Assembly (NCBI GenBank): GCA_028554755.1
Contig: JAPTOF010000016.1
Location: 2,368,501 to 2,432,500 of the forward strand
DNA length: 64,000 nucleotides
Reading direction: 5' to 3'
Source of the DNA: Cordia subcordata
Lineage: Eukaryota; Streptophyta; Magnoliopsida; Boraginales; Cordiaceae
Position numbers and translations under genes: made by a program. Position 1 is the first letter of the stretch. The number at the start of each line of letters is the position of its first letter. Below the pieces are notes generated by a model. It saw only the letters and a program-made list of their open reading frames with translations. It was not told where the DNA came from and did no database searches. Positions 1-11,200 of this stretch are shown piece by piece.

Positions 1-8
1 ATGCCACT

Positions 9-555
9 CAATGGCGGAGCTAGGACCCAAGGTCAAGCAGTTGCACATTTATGCATGTAAAATTTTTTAATATAAATTAAAAAATTAAATAAAAAATATA
101 TAATATTTAATACAGTAATGGTATCTTAATATACATAAAAAATATAAATAAATGTCTAGCATTATTGCAAATAGAACTATATTTTATAATCATCAGACTT
201 TGAAAACGTTGAATATTCAACTTAAAAACATTTCTTAATATAAGTGACAAGCAGTCATTTTTTTTTTAATTTTCCTTTCTTCATCTCTTCGCTTTTATGT
301 ATATTTTTGTTTCTATACTTTTTTTGCTTATTTGCTTTTTTATTGGTTCTAAAATTACTTTTTTTTCGAAAAGTAAAATAAACGTGTTGATACTATCTTT
401 ATCACAATCATGAGAGGATGCACTCTTATATTATGAGGGAATGCACTTCATGTTAATTAATTTTCCATAAATAAAAAATTAACAAAACAAAGTAATGATA
501 AAATTTTTATGAAAAAGTCAGGGGGTGCCCTACAGCCTGTGAAGCTCCGCCCATG
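9..555. mobile_element. hAT-like MITE with 8-bp target duplication
   Basis: The first bases CAATGGCGGAGCT and the reverse complement of the last bases, CATGGGCGGAGCT, form an imperfect terminal inverted repeat. The 8-mer ATGCCACT stands immediately outside both ends (1-8 and 556-563), as expected for a hAT target duplication. The interior is AT-rich with no coding capacity, so it is non-autonomous. The window starts at base 1 of the duplication, so a longer duplication cannot be excluded. Confidence 0.65.
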
Positions 556-563
556 ATGCCACT

Positions 564-1615
564 ACTTGCTGGTGGTGTTGTTTGTCAGAAATGGTGTCCT
601 CTTACTTCCTCTAATATGGTAATTTTGTCATATATACACATTTCTTGTATCATAATAATCTAGAAAAAGTAAACTTCTTTACCCATATGTAGATTATATA
701 TATTGATTATTACTTTTTGATCAATCAGTAGGCTCTTTAACCCCGTAAAACTATACTTCTCCTATGAATTGCTTACCCATAATTTTTTTATTGTGTTTCT
801 TCACTAAATGATTGAGTTCTGATGTCTGCAGTGTTTTAATCTTTTTGATGAAAGAGTTGGATACTGTGACTTTTGCACATTATCATAATAGTACCTCCAC
901 CTGTTGTAGTTGTTTATAAGTGAATGTTATATTCTTATAGTTTCAAAATAGACAAGAAACTCCATATGATCCTCAAATATATAGCACACATGTCCTAACA
1001 TAAGTAGGAACCCCACTACGGTCCCTAAGTAAGTAGCAGATATACCCCTTAAAATGAAAATCTATATCTATTTTCAATGTTTACAAAAAGTAAGATATTT
1101 TTTTTACCTAAAATACTTATTCTTGACTAGGCAGACATGTATCTTTCGCCATACCGCTTCAAGAAAAAAAGCTAGTGATCATGCAACTTGAATATATGAT
1201 GAGGTTTCTAGAACAGCTTCATGTTTGCATTACAACGTTTCCCTTGAAATCCATGTGTGAAAATGGTGAAACTATGCATATTCTATGCCATAATCAGCAG
1301 TCCTTGTTGCTAGCTGCATTTACATATATTAGCAACACCATATGTTCCCTTCAACACCAAACAAACTCGGGCACAAGCGGCTTATTGCGATTATCCATTA
1401 AAGTTATAAGGCAATCTGGATCTCACCACATGAAATGTAGGCCATCAAACTCCACATTTTCTACGGAGTATTTCAGTACGTCCATGATATGCAGAAAGGC
1501 AATAGCAACGATTGTAAAAGAACGCGAATCCATTTTGTCGCACACTAGCACATTTCATAGCCAAAAATCTCTAAAATGAACGTTTTACAGGTAAATCCAG
1601 TTATTTTATCTGAAA
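564..1615. other. Intergenic, 3' side of the PPR gene
   Basis: AT-rich sequence downstream of the minus-strand PPR gene. An open stretch on the plus strand at 1175-1579 has no recognisable domain and is not called as a gene. The part next to 1615 is probably 3' untranslated region of the PPR gene. Confidence 0.4.
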
Positions 1616-3037
1616 TCAACTTGGGACCGATGAGCCAACTTCAACACTCAAAATATTATCAGTCTCATTCTCAGTTATGCAGCTACCGCAAACAAGCCTC
1701 AATATGTTAAGCAATGATCCAGGAGGTCGTAGGCCAGCAGCCTTCATTTCGTAAAGAAGCTTAATGGCTTCAATACGATATCCATGTAGAACATAGCCAG
1801 TAAGCAACGCATTCCAACTAGCATCATTTCTCTTCTCTCCAATCGTCTCAAACACCCTTCTTGCCTCTTGTACCAACCCAGATTTCCCATACATGTCAAT
1901 TAGAGCACACTGCACATAACCATCAGAATCCAGTCTTAACTTAATCGCGCTAGCGTGAACCTGTCGACCACAAAATCCACCATCCTTCGCCTCCCCACAA
2001 GCCTTGAGAACACTCGAAAATGTATATCCATTCTTCTTCACTCCCTCTCTCCCCATTTCTTTAAACACATTAATAGCCCTCTCAAACCTTCCCGCATTAC
2101 AACAATTTGCTATCCTAGCTGTCCAAACAACAGTGTTTCGAGGAGAAACATGATCAAAAACCACATCACCTCCTCGGAGACACCCCAATTTCCCATAAAA
2201 TCTGATCAAGAAACTACTCAAAACCAAGTTTTTTGAATAACCCAATTTTGTTATCCAACCTTGTATCTGTTCCCCAAGTTCCACACTCATTGTTTCAGCA
2301 CATGCCTTAAGAACACATACCACTATCCCGGAAACCATAAAATCAATGGCATCATCATATTCACATGTAAATTCATATTCACATCGCATTTTCATAAACA
2401 AACGCATAGCTTCTTCATATTCACCATTTTCTACACAACCCGCAATCATCACAGCCCAAGCGCTTAGATTTCTCACAGGCATTTTATCGAACAAGCAGCG
2501 TGCAATAGCAAAACATTCGCAGGAGACGTACATCAACAAGAGCCTATTGAGCAAATGCAAAGATGGGCGAATCCTGTTTGCTGTAATATGGTTGTGCAGC
2601 TTAATGGCTTGAAAATGGTCACGAGTTTTGGTGCATTCTTTGATGAGTGAAATGTACAAGTCTAATGATGTAGGGAGGTTAAGGCAGTCCATTAAGTTCA
2701 ATATGTCTGAACATGTTGTGGTTTTTTTCCTCTCAGCAGCATTCTTGTGCACTAGATCAAACGTTGTAAAAGTTGTAGTCTTTTCTGTGGGTTGATGTGG
2801 CTTGAGTTGGGGTCTGTGTAAAGGTAATTGGACTTGAATTGATGGGTTGGTTTTATTTTTAACGAAAGTCTTGTGTTGGCCTGAGTATGGTGTTGTGTTT
2901 TTCTTTTTTACGTGTTGATCAAGTAAAGAAAATTGGATATGATTTGGTGAACTCGAGGGGGTATTGTTGGTTGGAGTAACAAAGACAGCGTTAACATGGT
3001 TTAGGGTTGCTTTTGAGTAAGGTAATGTGAGTTCCAT
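1616..3037 (-). CDS. Pentatricopeptide repeat protein, PLS class, no E/DYW tail
   Basis: A single-exon gene of 473 aa, typical of plant PPR genes, which rarely carry introns. Residues 1-125 are a low-complexity, Ser/Thr/Lys-rich leader consistent with an organelle targeting sequence. Helix-turn-helix repeats follow from about residue 127 to 440. Recognisable units include LHLLNRLLLMYVSCECFAIA near 161, NLSAWAVMIAGCVENGEYEE near 190, VLSSFLIRFYGKLGCLRGGD near 272, NTVVWTARIANCCNAGRFER near 301 and DASWNALLTGYVLHGYRIEA near 405. Alternating P, L and S repeats indicate the PLS class. The E and DYW domains of editing factors are absent, since the protein ends about 30 residues after the last repeat. 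It resembles the Arabidopsis At1g31790 type. Such proteins bind organellar RNA in a sequence-specific way; the target here is unknown. The start is the first ATG in frame, with an in-frame stop upstream. Confidence 0.9.
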   Translation of the reverse strand: MELTLPYSKATLNHVNAVFVTPTNNTPSSSPNHIQFSLLDQHVKKKNTTPYSGQHKTFVKNKTNPSIQVQLPLHRPQLKPHQPTEKTTTFTTFDLVHKNAAERKKTTTCSDILNLMDCLNLPTSLDLYISLIKECTKTRDHFQAIKLHNHITANRIRPSLHLLNRLLLMYVSCECFAIARCLFDKMPVRNLSAWAVMIAGCVENGEYEEAMRLFMKMRCEYEFTCEYDDAIDFMVSGIVVCVLKACAETMSVELGEQIQGWITKLGYSKNLVLSSFLIRFYGKLGCLRGGDVVFDHVSPRNTVVWTARIANCCNAGRFERAINVFKEMGREGVKKNGYTFSSVLKACGEAKDGGFCGRQVHASAIKLRLDSDGYVQCALIDMYGKSGLVQEARRVFETIGEKRNDASWNALLTGYVLHGYRIEAIKLLYEMKAAGLRPPGSLLNILRLVCGSCITENETDNILSVEVGSSVPS

Positions 3038-4278
3038 TAGGTTTAGCCTAAATAAATGTGTTGAGATCTCACATAAAGAGTTGTATGCTTAATGTGATGA
3101 AAAATGAGGTATATACAGGTACAAGAAAACAAGATTAGATAAAAGAGTGAGGGCAATTGTCAATATTGACAGGTGATGGTGATGGTTTTCCCATTTCTTT
3201 TCCTATCTATTTATTATTAGCTATTCATATTTTACTATTTATTTTGTTTAAATGTTTTACCTTTTTTTTCGTCAATTTTTTATATTTATCCCCTACCTCC
3301 AATTCAATATTCTGCTTCTTATAAAATTTGAACTTATGCCATCATTCTTACAAAAAGTATTCTTAATTATTTGAACTACTACTTAAACCCCTTACTACAT
3401 TGTATCTTAACTAGTTAGAGGAGCCGGATGATATATTAATCCAATAGTCAAAACTTGTCTCCTTCAATCCAATAAAGCAACACTCACTTGATTTAGATCT
3501 CTTTATCAACTATTGATAGTCATAATTTGCAATATTATTCCCGTTGGAAAAAAAATGCTAAAAACGGACTATGCCGAGTATCGGACTTCATATGGTGTGT
3601 GAACTCCACACAAACTAATAAAGAATAGTGCAGCATAGAAAAAAGAAAAAAAAAAAAAAGAATCGTATTGACAAAATTTAACGTGAAAGACACAAAACTC
3701 ATGAATATCCAATAATGGAACAACACAAGGCATGTAATGTCTGTAGAAAGCACGGCTTCAAGCAGCTGTTATGTAGTGCTTCCCGAGTACACAAATAAGA
3801 AACCTTCCTGGGAGACCTGTAAGACACTCTTGATTGTAAGTATTGGTGTAAAGATTACTTTCACCTTGCTTATGCTGCTTAGATTACAGGGAAACATACT
3901 CTTGCCGCTCTGTCCCATCTGTTCTCTGTAGTATCTAGAATGTGTTCGGACAGGTGAAGGGAACCATTGATACAATATTACTAGTTCAACAGAAACTAGA
4001 ACAGCTCCATGAAACTGATTATATATTCAGCACCCGATGCTTTGTTGAGGACTCCCCATGAGAATTTTTGAATGGTGCAATGCACAAACAGATCATGACC
4101 CGAAAATTCAATTTATGCTCATCTCTGCCCAGCAGGTAGACCTCCCTCCGAGTATTTCTGCAGATTTCAGAGTAAAGACAAGACACTACCCATGGGGTTC
4201 TATTCCTTTAGAGATTTCCTTTTTGTCCATCAGTGTGGAGTATCAAGGTCTCTTACTATTCACAATGAATTCATTTAT
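3038..4278. other. Intergenic: PPR promoter side and JMJ32-like 3' flank
   Basis: The first part is the upstream region of the PPR gene and the last part is the downstream flank of the JmjC gene, both on the minus strand. It is AT-rich with a run of A near 3650. I see no further gene. Short open frames at 3535-3975 are not supported by any domain. Confidence 0.4.
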
Positions 4279-6658
4279 CTATAGAAGATCCTCTTTTGTT
4301 TCAGACTTGCTGATGACAGTACCATCTTCTTCACAGCAAGTGGAAGTATCTGAACATGTTTGGGCCGATCTTAATTCATGAGATGCAGAATCCTTGGGTG
4401 ATGGATAATGAATAGACTGCAGGAAGTTGAAGTAGGCATACTTAATATCAAATCGCATATCATACCCTGCCAAAGAGAATTACACCTCAGTTCAAGCGTG
4501 TCCAGAATTCAAACAACAAAAATCTGAAAGTGAATCAGAACCAACATACAATAGTTTATTGCAATAGTTAGTCCGCTTTCGTCAGGGCTCTGTTTCACAT
4601 GATGAAACCACATACTTGGCCTGCATACAGACCAGCATAGATACTATAGTTAAACAATTATTATAACTATCCACCTAGATAGGAACAAATACTACTAAAC
4701 TTTTGGAAGACTATAGGAGACAATTGCACATACACTTCAAATCCAGTTACTCTGTTAAGTTAAAGTACTTGAAGATGCATTTGTTTCGAGGAAGTAAGGA
4801 ACTGCTTAAAGCTTCTAATATGAGAGTAAACAGGGGAGAGCCGAGATGGAAGAGTGAAACGGACTATAGTAACAAGAACTCAGTAATTAGAAAATGATAT
4901 CATGCCTCAAATCAAAGGACGAAGAAAGGAAACCTTACAAGTAAAGCATTTCTCCAGCTTTGACAGAAACTTCAAATGGCTTAGGTCCATTGAAGTACAA
5001 AGGAAACAGTGCCATTTCTTTCTCTTTCTCTTCATCTGAAGGGTATGGATTCACACTGCACCATGGTACATACCTCACCGGCTCCTCTAGTTCCAAAGTA
5101 AATTCACCACTATCCTATAAAAAGTATCAAGTGAAGATTCTCGGTAAACAGAAGACAAAAATATCAAGAAAAGTCAGTTAGGCCCTTCAATTCCTATTCC
5201 ACCTTTGGCTTATACATCAATGTACACAAATATGTAAACATGAGCGTACACATCTACATGTGTGACCATTATTAGGTCAACTCAGTCCTCCTTATCACAC
5301 CCCAAAAAAGTGCTATGGCAGATAGGTATTCTGTTTCTTCTATACACACTAGTACAATGCACGCTAATATCTATATAAAATGAGAAAGGGCTGAAGTGCC
5401 TGGTGAGAATAGGTGCCTGAAGCACCACCAATTAGCAAAAAATTTTAAATATGGGTAATACAACGTGTGTTTCGGGAAGTTAGGTACTAGCAGCACTGCC
5501 TTGGCAGATATGTTGTTTCTAAAACTTATCAGAAATGCCGTATTCAGTACAATTTCACGACAGTAACCTTGTATTCGGATTCAATCTTTCAACGAAAGGA
5601 AATGAAGGGGACCAATGAGCAAATCTCTGAATCCATTCCGTGTATTAGAAATTATTTTAATTTTCTCAAAACTTATCTTCAAAATGACTACGATATTCTT
5701 AACTATAGGAGATGGAACAGATCTAGAAGATGTATTCTTTTTCATTCAAATACATTCTTCATTTTATCTTTCTTTTGAACGAAACAAATTAGTTTATAGG
5801 ATCATTTCATTTTCTTTTTCCTCAAATTCTTTGCTTCAATATATCATCTCGTTTCTCTATCTTTTTCTCCAGGCCCACAGATACCGAACTACATACAAGC
5901 ATTCAACAAGTGAACATTCGATTAATCCAACACGAAACGAAAGAAAGCAAAAGCAGAAGCGGGTAGCAGTTAACCTCAGAATAACGGTATTGAGCAGCGG
6001 GATACTCCTTGACGTACATCCTATGAACATCAGTAGGTGGAAGAAGCAAGAAATGCTTTTCCCCACATACAACAACGTAAAGATTCTCGTAATGGTCCTT
6101 GTGAAACGAAGTCTCAGACAAATGGTTCCCAACCCAGAGATTCACAGCCTCCGGGAGGCACCCCAGCCCCTCCGACGCCCAAGGAATATCCGCCTCGCAG
6201 TCATCCGCCAGCGCCCCATACTCCGACCGGAAACAGTCGTTCTGCTGCTGCAGGTACGCAACGCATTGGTTGGTTTTTGAGTCAAGGACTTTGGTCAAGG
6301 CTTTGCCGAAGGGGAGGTTTTCGACGTGGGCCGAGGCAAAACAGAGAGAGGGGGAGCGGGGGAGGGGGGTGAGGGCGTCGGCGCGGCCGTTGGGGGTGAG
6401 GTGGACGGAGACGAAGGAGGAAGAGAGAGTGCGCAGGAGGTATTCGGTGGAAGTCCACAAAGAGGTGGCGGGCCAGTGGTTGGTGGAGTTGGAGATGAGG
6501 CATGGCTTGTTGGGGCAGACGTAGTCGCGGAGGAATTGGAGTGGGGTGGGTGGTGATGGGAGGTGGTCTACTTGTGTGGTGGTGTTGCCTAAGCTTAGCT
6601 CTCTTACTTCTTGCCATAGGTTTTCTATTTGGTCTTCCATGGATATGTTGGTCTCCAA
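4279..6658 (-). CDS. JMJ32: JmjC-domain Fe(II)/2-oxoglutarate oxygenase, JMJ32/JMJD7 type
   Basis: Four exons join in frame into 372 aa: 6658-5975, 5114-4939, 4620-4550 and 4466-4279, all with GT-AG introns. The cupin fold is complete. Iron ligands are H186 and D188 in SFHKDHYENLY, and the distal His is in PSMWFHHVK (about residue 293). The strand LYVVVCGEKHFLLLPP lies between, and K201 of that segment probably contacts 2-oxoglutarate. The exon 2 product includes EEPVRYVPWCSVNPYP, a hallmark of this small JmjC-only subfamily. The C-terminal part is NYWYDMRFDIKYAYFNFLQS followed by a Ser/Thr/Cys-rich acidic tail. Arabidopsis JMJ32 is reported as an H3K27me3 demethylase acting on flowering genes in warm conditions, and animal JMJD7 is a lysyl hydroxylase; which activity applies here is not visible. 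The start is the first ATG; a second Met at residue 7 is possible. Exon 1 is GC-rich relative to its surroundings. Confidence 0.9.
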
Positions 6659-8226
6659 GCTTGGCTTGAGGTGGTGAGTTTCTTACTTCACGGAGTTGGA
6701 AATCAGGGCTTAATGGAGGTCCATTAGTGAGATCTTGTACCCTAAACCTCTTTGCATTGGTCGGAAGTTAGGAGCAAGGGAAGAGTTTGAGTCAAATGCT
6801 GCCCATGATTTGGATTCTATTCTAATTTTCTGCTTTACTGTATTCAGAATACATAACACATTGTGTTTTTTTTTAGGTTCCTCGTATGATTATCGATTTC
6901 ATATAAAGGGACATAATATGCATTTAAAGTTGTTAGTTGGTAGCCGATTTCGGACGGTGACCGATTCTGTATATAAGGGACATAATATGTATCCAAGGTT
7001 GTCAATTGGTAGCCAATTTCGTCGATTAGCCTTGTAATCGAACTCTGTTAGTTGAGTAGGTGTCTTTGACTTAATTAATATTTAATATAAAAAAAACGTA
7101 TTATACACCCAGAATTTATCGACGAGTGATCAACTGCATGTACAAAGAACGTGTCATGCTTTCAAAGTTTGTCAGTGGTGGTCGGCTTCATCCGTTCATT
7201 CAGTAGTTGGGCTTGCAGCTAGAACTTAAAATTCGGAAAAACGGTTAAATTGATATCGTAATTATAACATTGTCATTGTAAGATAAAAATATCAAACAAT
7301 AATAAAACTGTCATCATCTATTATAAATTAACCTTGGTTTTGATAGATTTTTTTTCGTATGTTGGTAGAGTTGTCTCCATGTAATCTTTCTTGGTTATAC
7401 CATCGAAATCATTTGCTAACTTGTTTAGTTTGCACTCCGATCTGAACCAGTGACGGCCCAAAAACAAAATTTGAACCATCCATGTCTGCAAATCAGATAA
7501 TATTCTACATAACCAGCATCCAACACAGAAGAATAAACAAGTTGTAGTCACCATCAACCATTTGGCAAATGGAAGCAAATGCAAATTGCAAGTTGCTACT
7601 TCTTGTGTATTCTCTTTCTTCTTCACTTAAAGAGAAAAGCCAAGGCCTCCTACGGCCGCAGTAATTTCAAGTACAACCTACGCTTGCTAAAAGTCCAGAA
7701 AGAAATCTAGTATAATCTACCTAAAAATAACCACTTGGTGTGAATAAAATGGTAAGAATCATTTTTGCCATATCACATTGCTGAGAAATAAAAGATCCTA
7801 TCCTTTCTACCCTCTTCTAAGATCAATCATGCCACTGCACCAGGAGTCTGAGGAACTTGGGATACAGAAACTAGTAAAAGAAGCTCCAAATGTTAAATCA
7901 CTTTGTAACTACCAAAAAAAATGGTAAAGCATTTTCAGTATCCTGGAAGAGATTCGATGCTTCTCAGGCAATCAACAGCCATATGCATGACGCACCCGAA
8001 GAAAAGTAACATTAAGGATGTGAAGGTCTCATCAAAGAAGCAGTTCAACTTATCCCTCTGGCAGTTTCCCCAATGTAATTCTTTGCACCACGAAATTCAG
8101 TAGCACAACAAAGTTACTGGAGATCTGTAGCAACAAGCCATGGTTTAAGGCATCCCCCACTTGCTTGTTCAGGTTACCAGCTAACTGAACATCCATAAAA
8201 ATGAGCTTATCCCTTCTCTGTACGAA
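6659..8226. other. Intergenic: JMJ32-like promoter side and RUS1 3' flank
   Basis: Contains the JmjC gene promoter near 6660-6800, an imperfect 66-bp tandem repeat (6897-7025) and, from about 7650 to 8226, the probable 3' untranslated region and flank of RUS1. A 101-aa open frame on the minus strand at 7321-7626 has no recognisable domain and is not called. Confidence 0.4.
6897..7025. repeat. Imperfect tandem repeat, two units of about 66 bp
   Basis: Two adjacent units share the pattern AAGGGACATAATATG, then a variable dozen bases, then TTGGTAGCC and ATTTCG. Differences are scattered substitutions. It lies upstream of the JmjC gene. No function is visible. Confidence 0.6.
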
Positions 8227-11200
8227 TCAACCTGCAGCAGCAGGAGATGTTGTTTTGTACCCCAGACGAACTCTATTAGGTAAAGGCCTTGCAATAAGAC
8301 CACCTGTGAGCCAACCAGTTACTTCACCATCAAATTTGACATGGTCGAATTCATATTGCACATACTCGAGAGACATTTGCAGCCTTCCCCCTGGTCTACA
8401 GTCATCTGCTGCACTGCTTGGTTTGACTCCAGCATTTTTCTCCAACCAGTAGAGATAACTGACGTGAAACACTGACTTCAGCATATCTTGAGGTAAGGCA
8501 CTTTCTTTGAGTACCACCTGATCCAAAAGCCAAAATTTAATCACAGGAAAGGCTTCCTACAGACAGTCGCAGAAATTGAGTACACTGCGAACCTTACCAC
8601 AAGGATATCAAAATAAAATGCAACACAAATATTTATCAGGATCCACAAGAAATTCCATCATGTGTATTTTGCGGTGGCCTAGCAAAAGTATTTGATGTTG
8701 ACAAGTATGTAGAGAATTGCTCTCTTGAGATTTGTTAGAGTTCTCCTTGTCCTTTTCCATTTTCCTCATGCTGGTGAACAACTCAAATTGTCACCCTACC
8801 AACAAGCATACACGTTCTGTACCTCTAAAAATATACATCTACGTGTGTCTGCATGAGTAGCTGTAAAGCAATTGGCACCAAGACCAGGGCTTGCTCCAAT
8901 GAACACTTCACGGTTAAGCCACTCTCCAGCTACCCAAAGCAAAAAAGGAAAAGGAAAAGAAATGGAAACAAAAATAAAATGATTTTTATCCTGGATGATA
9001 TAGCTACTTTTCACAGGAACAACTGGAGACAGTAATAACACATATCTGACTGAAGTACACAGGGTACTTGAGGTCCAGATGATTAAAATGCAACACATAG
9101 CAGGCATCTTGAACATAAGGCTCGTGTAAAAGACCATGTTATGGCATCCTCCAAATAAGAAGTCTTCAGTTGGAAAACAAATTTGTGATCCAACTTTGTT
9201 ATCCAGTAACTTTCTGCTTCTATTTCAGCCAGTGCTTGCAGCTATCTTTACAAATCAGAAGTTTGTTCAACTTTTTGTTATGCAACACAAGTAATAATCA
9301 ATAAGAAATCTTTGGAAAGAGGATGATGGTAAGTTTTCTTATAAAACTTGGAAAGGAAAAAGCGTATTACTAGAGATGAAGTTTTTCATCTTTATTCGTA
9401 TCCAAGCGAATTGGTTAGTAATAATGAAGGGCAACCAACAGAAATTGGAAACGTTCATAAGATTAAGAAACCACAGGAGCAAAGATCACATAATATTGTG
9501 AAAGAGAATATGAACCAGAAACAAAAAGACAGGATTGTTTGGATGTATGGTGGAGGGACATGCTGAAACAAATAGAAGTCAAAGAATATGGAAAAGTCAT
9601 AACTGGAAGAACCAATATACTTACACAATATTTTCCTTCATGCTCAGTTAGGATGTAAGCTTCATTCTTGTATAGATTAAATAGTGCGAGTGCATCCTCT
9701 CTACTTCTAACCACTTCGGACAGCTTGGAACCCAACTGTAACCGGTGTTCAATATGAGCAGCAGCATCCTTTGCTTCTGCAGATAATACTTCTGTTCGTG
9801 CCTGAAAAGAATAGGAAGCAGTGGATGAGACTTAGAAATTGACATTCAATTGAAGCGATAACTAGTGCAACCTTCTTATACGAGAGCAGCTATGCACGTA
9901 AGCATGGACAGTCAGGGATAATCACATAGCTTATTTTGTGATGCCTGAAACTGAATAAGTAGGGCTGAGCATTGGTCAGTCTGAACTGCTGTGAGTTCTC
10001 CAACTGGGCTCCCCAAACTTCAGACCGAAAGTTGACCATTAATGTCTTGAGACCTATCATTTTGGTTTCTTTTTCTTTTTCCAGCCAGTTTTCGTCCACT
10101 TCAGTTTTTCCCGTAACTTAGATTTTTCATCTATTTATTTTTTGTTACCTCCAAATAATATGAAAAATAATCACCATATTATCAGACAAATGTGCAACTA
10201 ATAAAGCAAGATCATAAAGCAAAGAAAATCAAACAATTATTTTGTTGAAGAGAACATAAGCAATTGCCATATAATTGAAAAATCCCAACTTCATCTCTCA
10301 TGAGTCATGCCCACTCCACAAATTTTCCTCAATCAAGAAACAAACTTGAAATTTCTTCCTGCTTACTAATTTTTCCCAATTTCTATGTTGCTCGTGTCTA
10401 ATATTTTCTTCTATGGGAAAAAGTATGGTAAATTAAGGATATCCAAACACACAACAAGAGCTTCAAACATGTCAAATGTCTAACTACTTAGCCTTCACCA
10501 TCCTCATTATCATTCCCACTAAATCTCAAGCAGAGGGATTATCAGAATCTGGAAACACATTTCTATGTTGTCTTCAGAATGTGGCAAAAGCTCAAAACTG
10601 CAGATCTCAAGAAAATCTTGAACCACATCCACAAAGTTAAAAAGATAAATAAAGAAAGAAAGAAGAGACAAAGGAACTCAATTTATTTGCCAGCTTTAGG
10701 CTAAAAAGTGGAACGGCTGGGAACATTGGCTCCTCATCATTGACCTCTTTAATTGGAGGAACTAGTCCACTTAGAAGATATTCACTGAAAACCAAACCTG
10801 TTCACACAAGCAAAATATACAAATTAAACTGCATACTGAAGACCAATATCCACGCAATCTTTGAGCATGACAAGATCAGGCATAAAATTTTGATGCAAGC
10901 CAAATGAAAATCAAGGGCATAACATTTTATATGGAAATATTTAATGTAATTTGCTTGTATAGCATTGTTGACATTTTCAAAATAGCCTCCTATAATGACC
11001 AGCTGCACCAATTAGTATTTCTATGACATTCATATGGTTCAAGTTATTCACTTTAGATTTGACAGTACAGCTTCCAACAGAGCTGCCAAATTCAATACAA
11101 GGCCCAGTTACACCCTCCATTCATCAAGATGATTTGCAGAGAACTGCTCCTGTTGAAGTGTGGCTTACAAGTCCTAACTCTAGTGCATGTTATGTTATCT

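Noticed and set aside
1175..1579. 134-aa plus-strand open frame downstream of the PPR gene
   Set aside because: No recognisable domain, no splice or start support, and it lies in the likely 3' region of a minus-strand gene.
5615..6556. Plus-strand frames opposite JmjC exon 1
   Set aside because: They are antisense shadows of a GC-rich coding exon. The minus strand has a full JmjC domain with catalytic residues.
7321..7626. 101-aa minus-strand frame between the JmjC gene and RUS1
   Set aside because: Low complexity at both ends, no domain, and close to the RUS1 3' flank.
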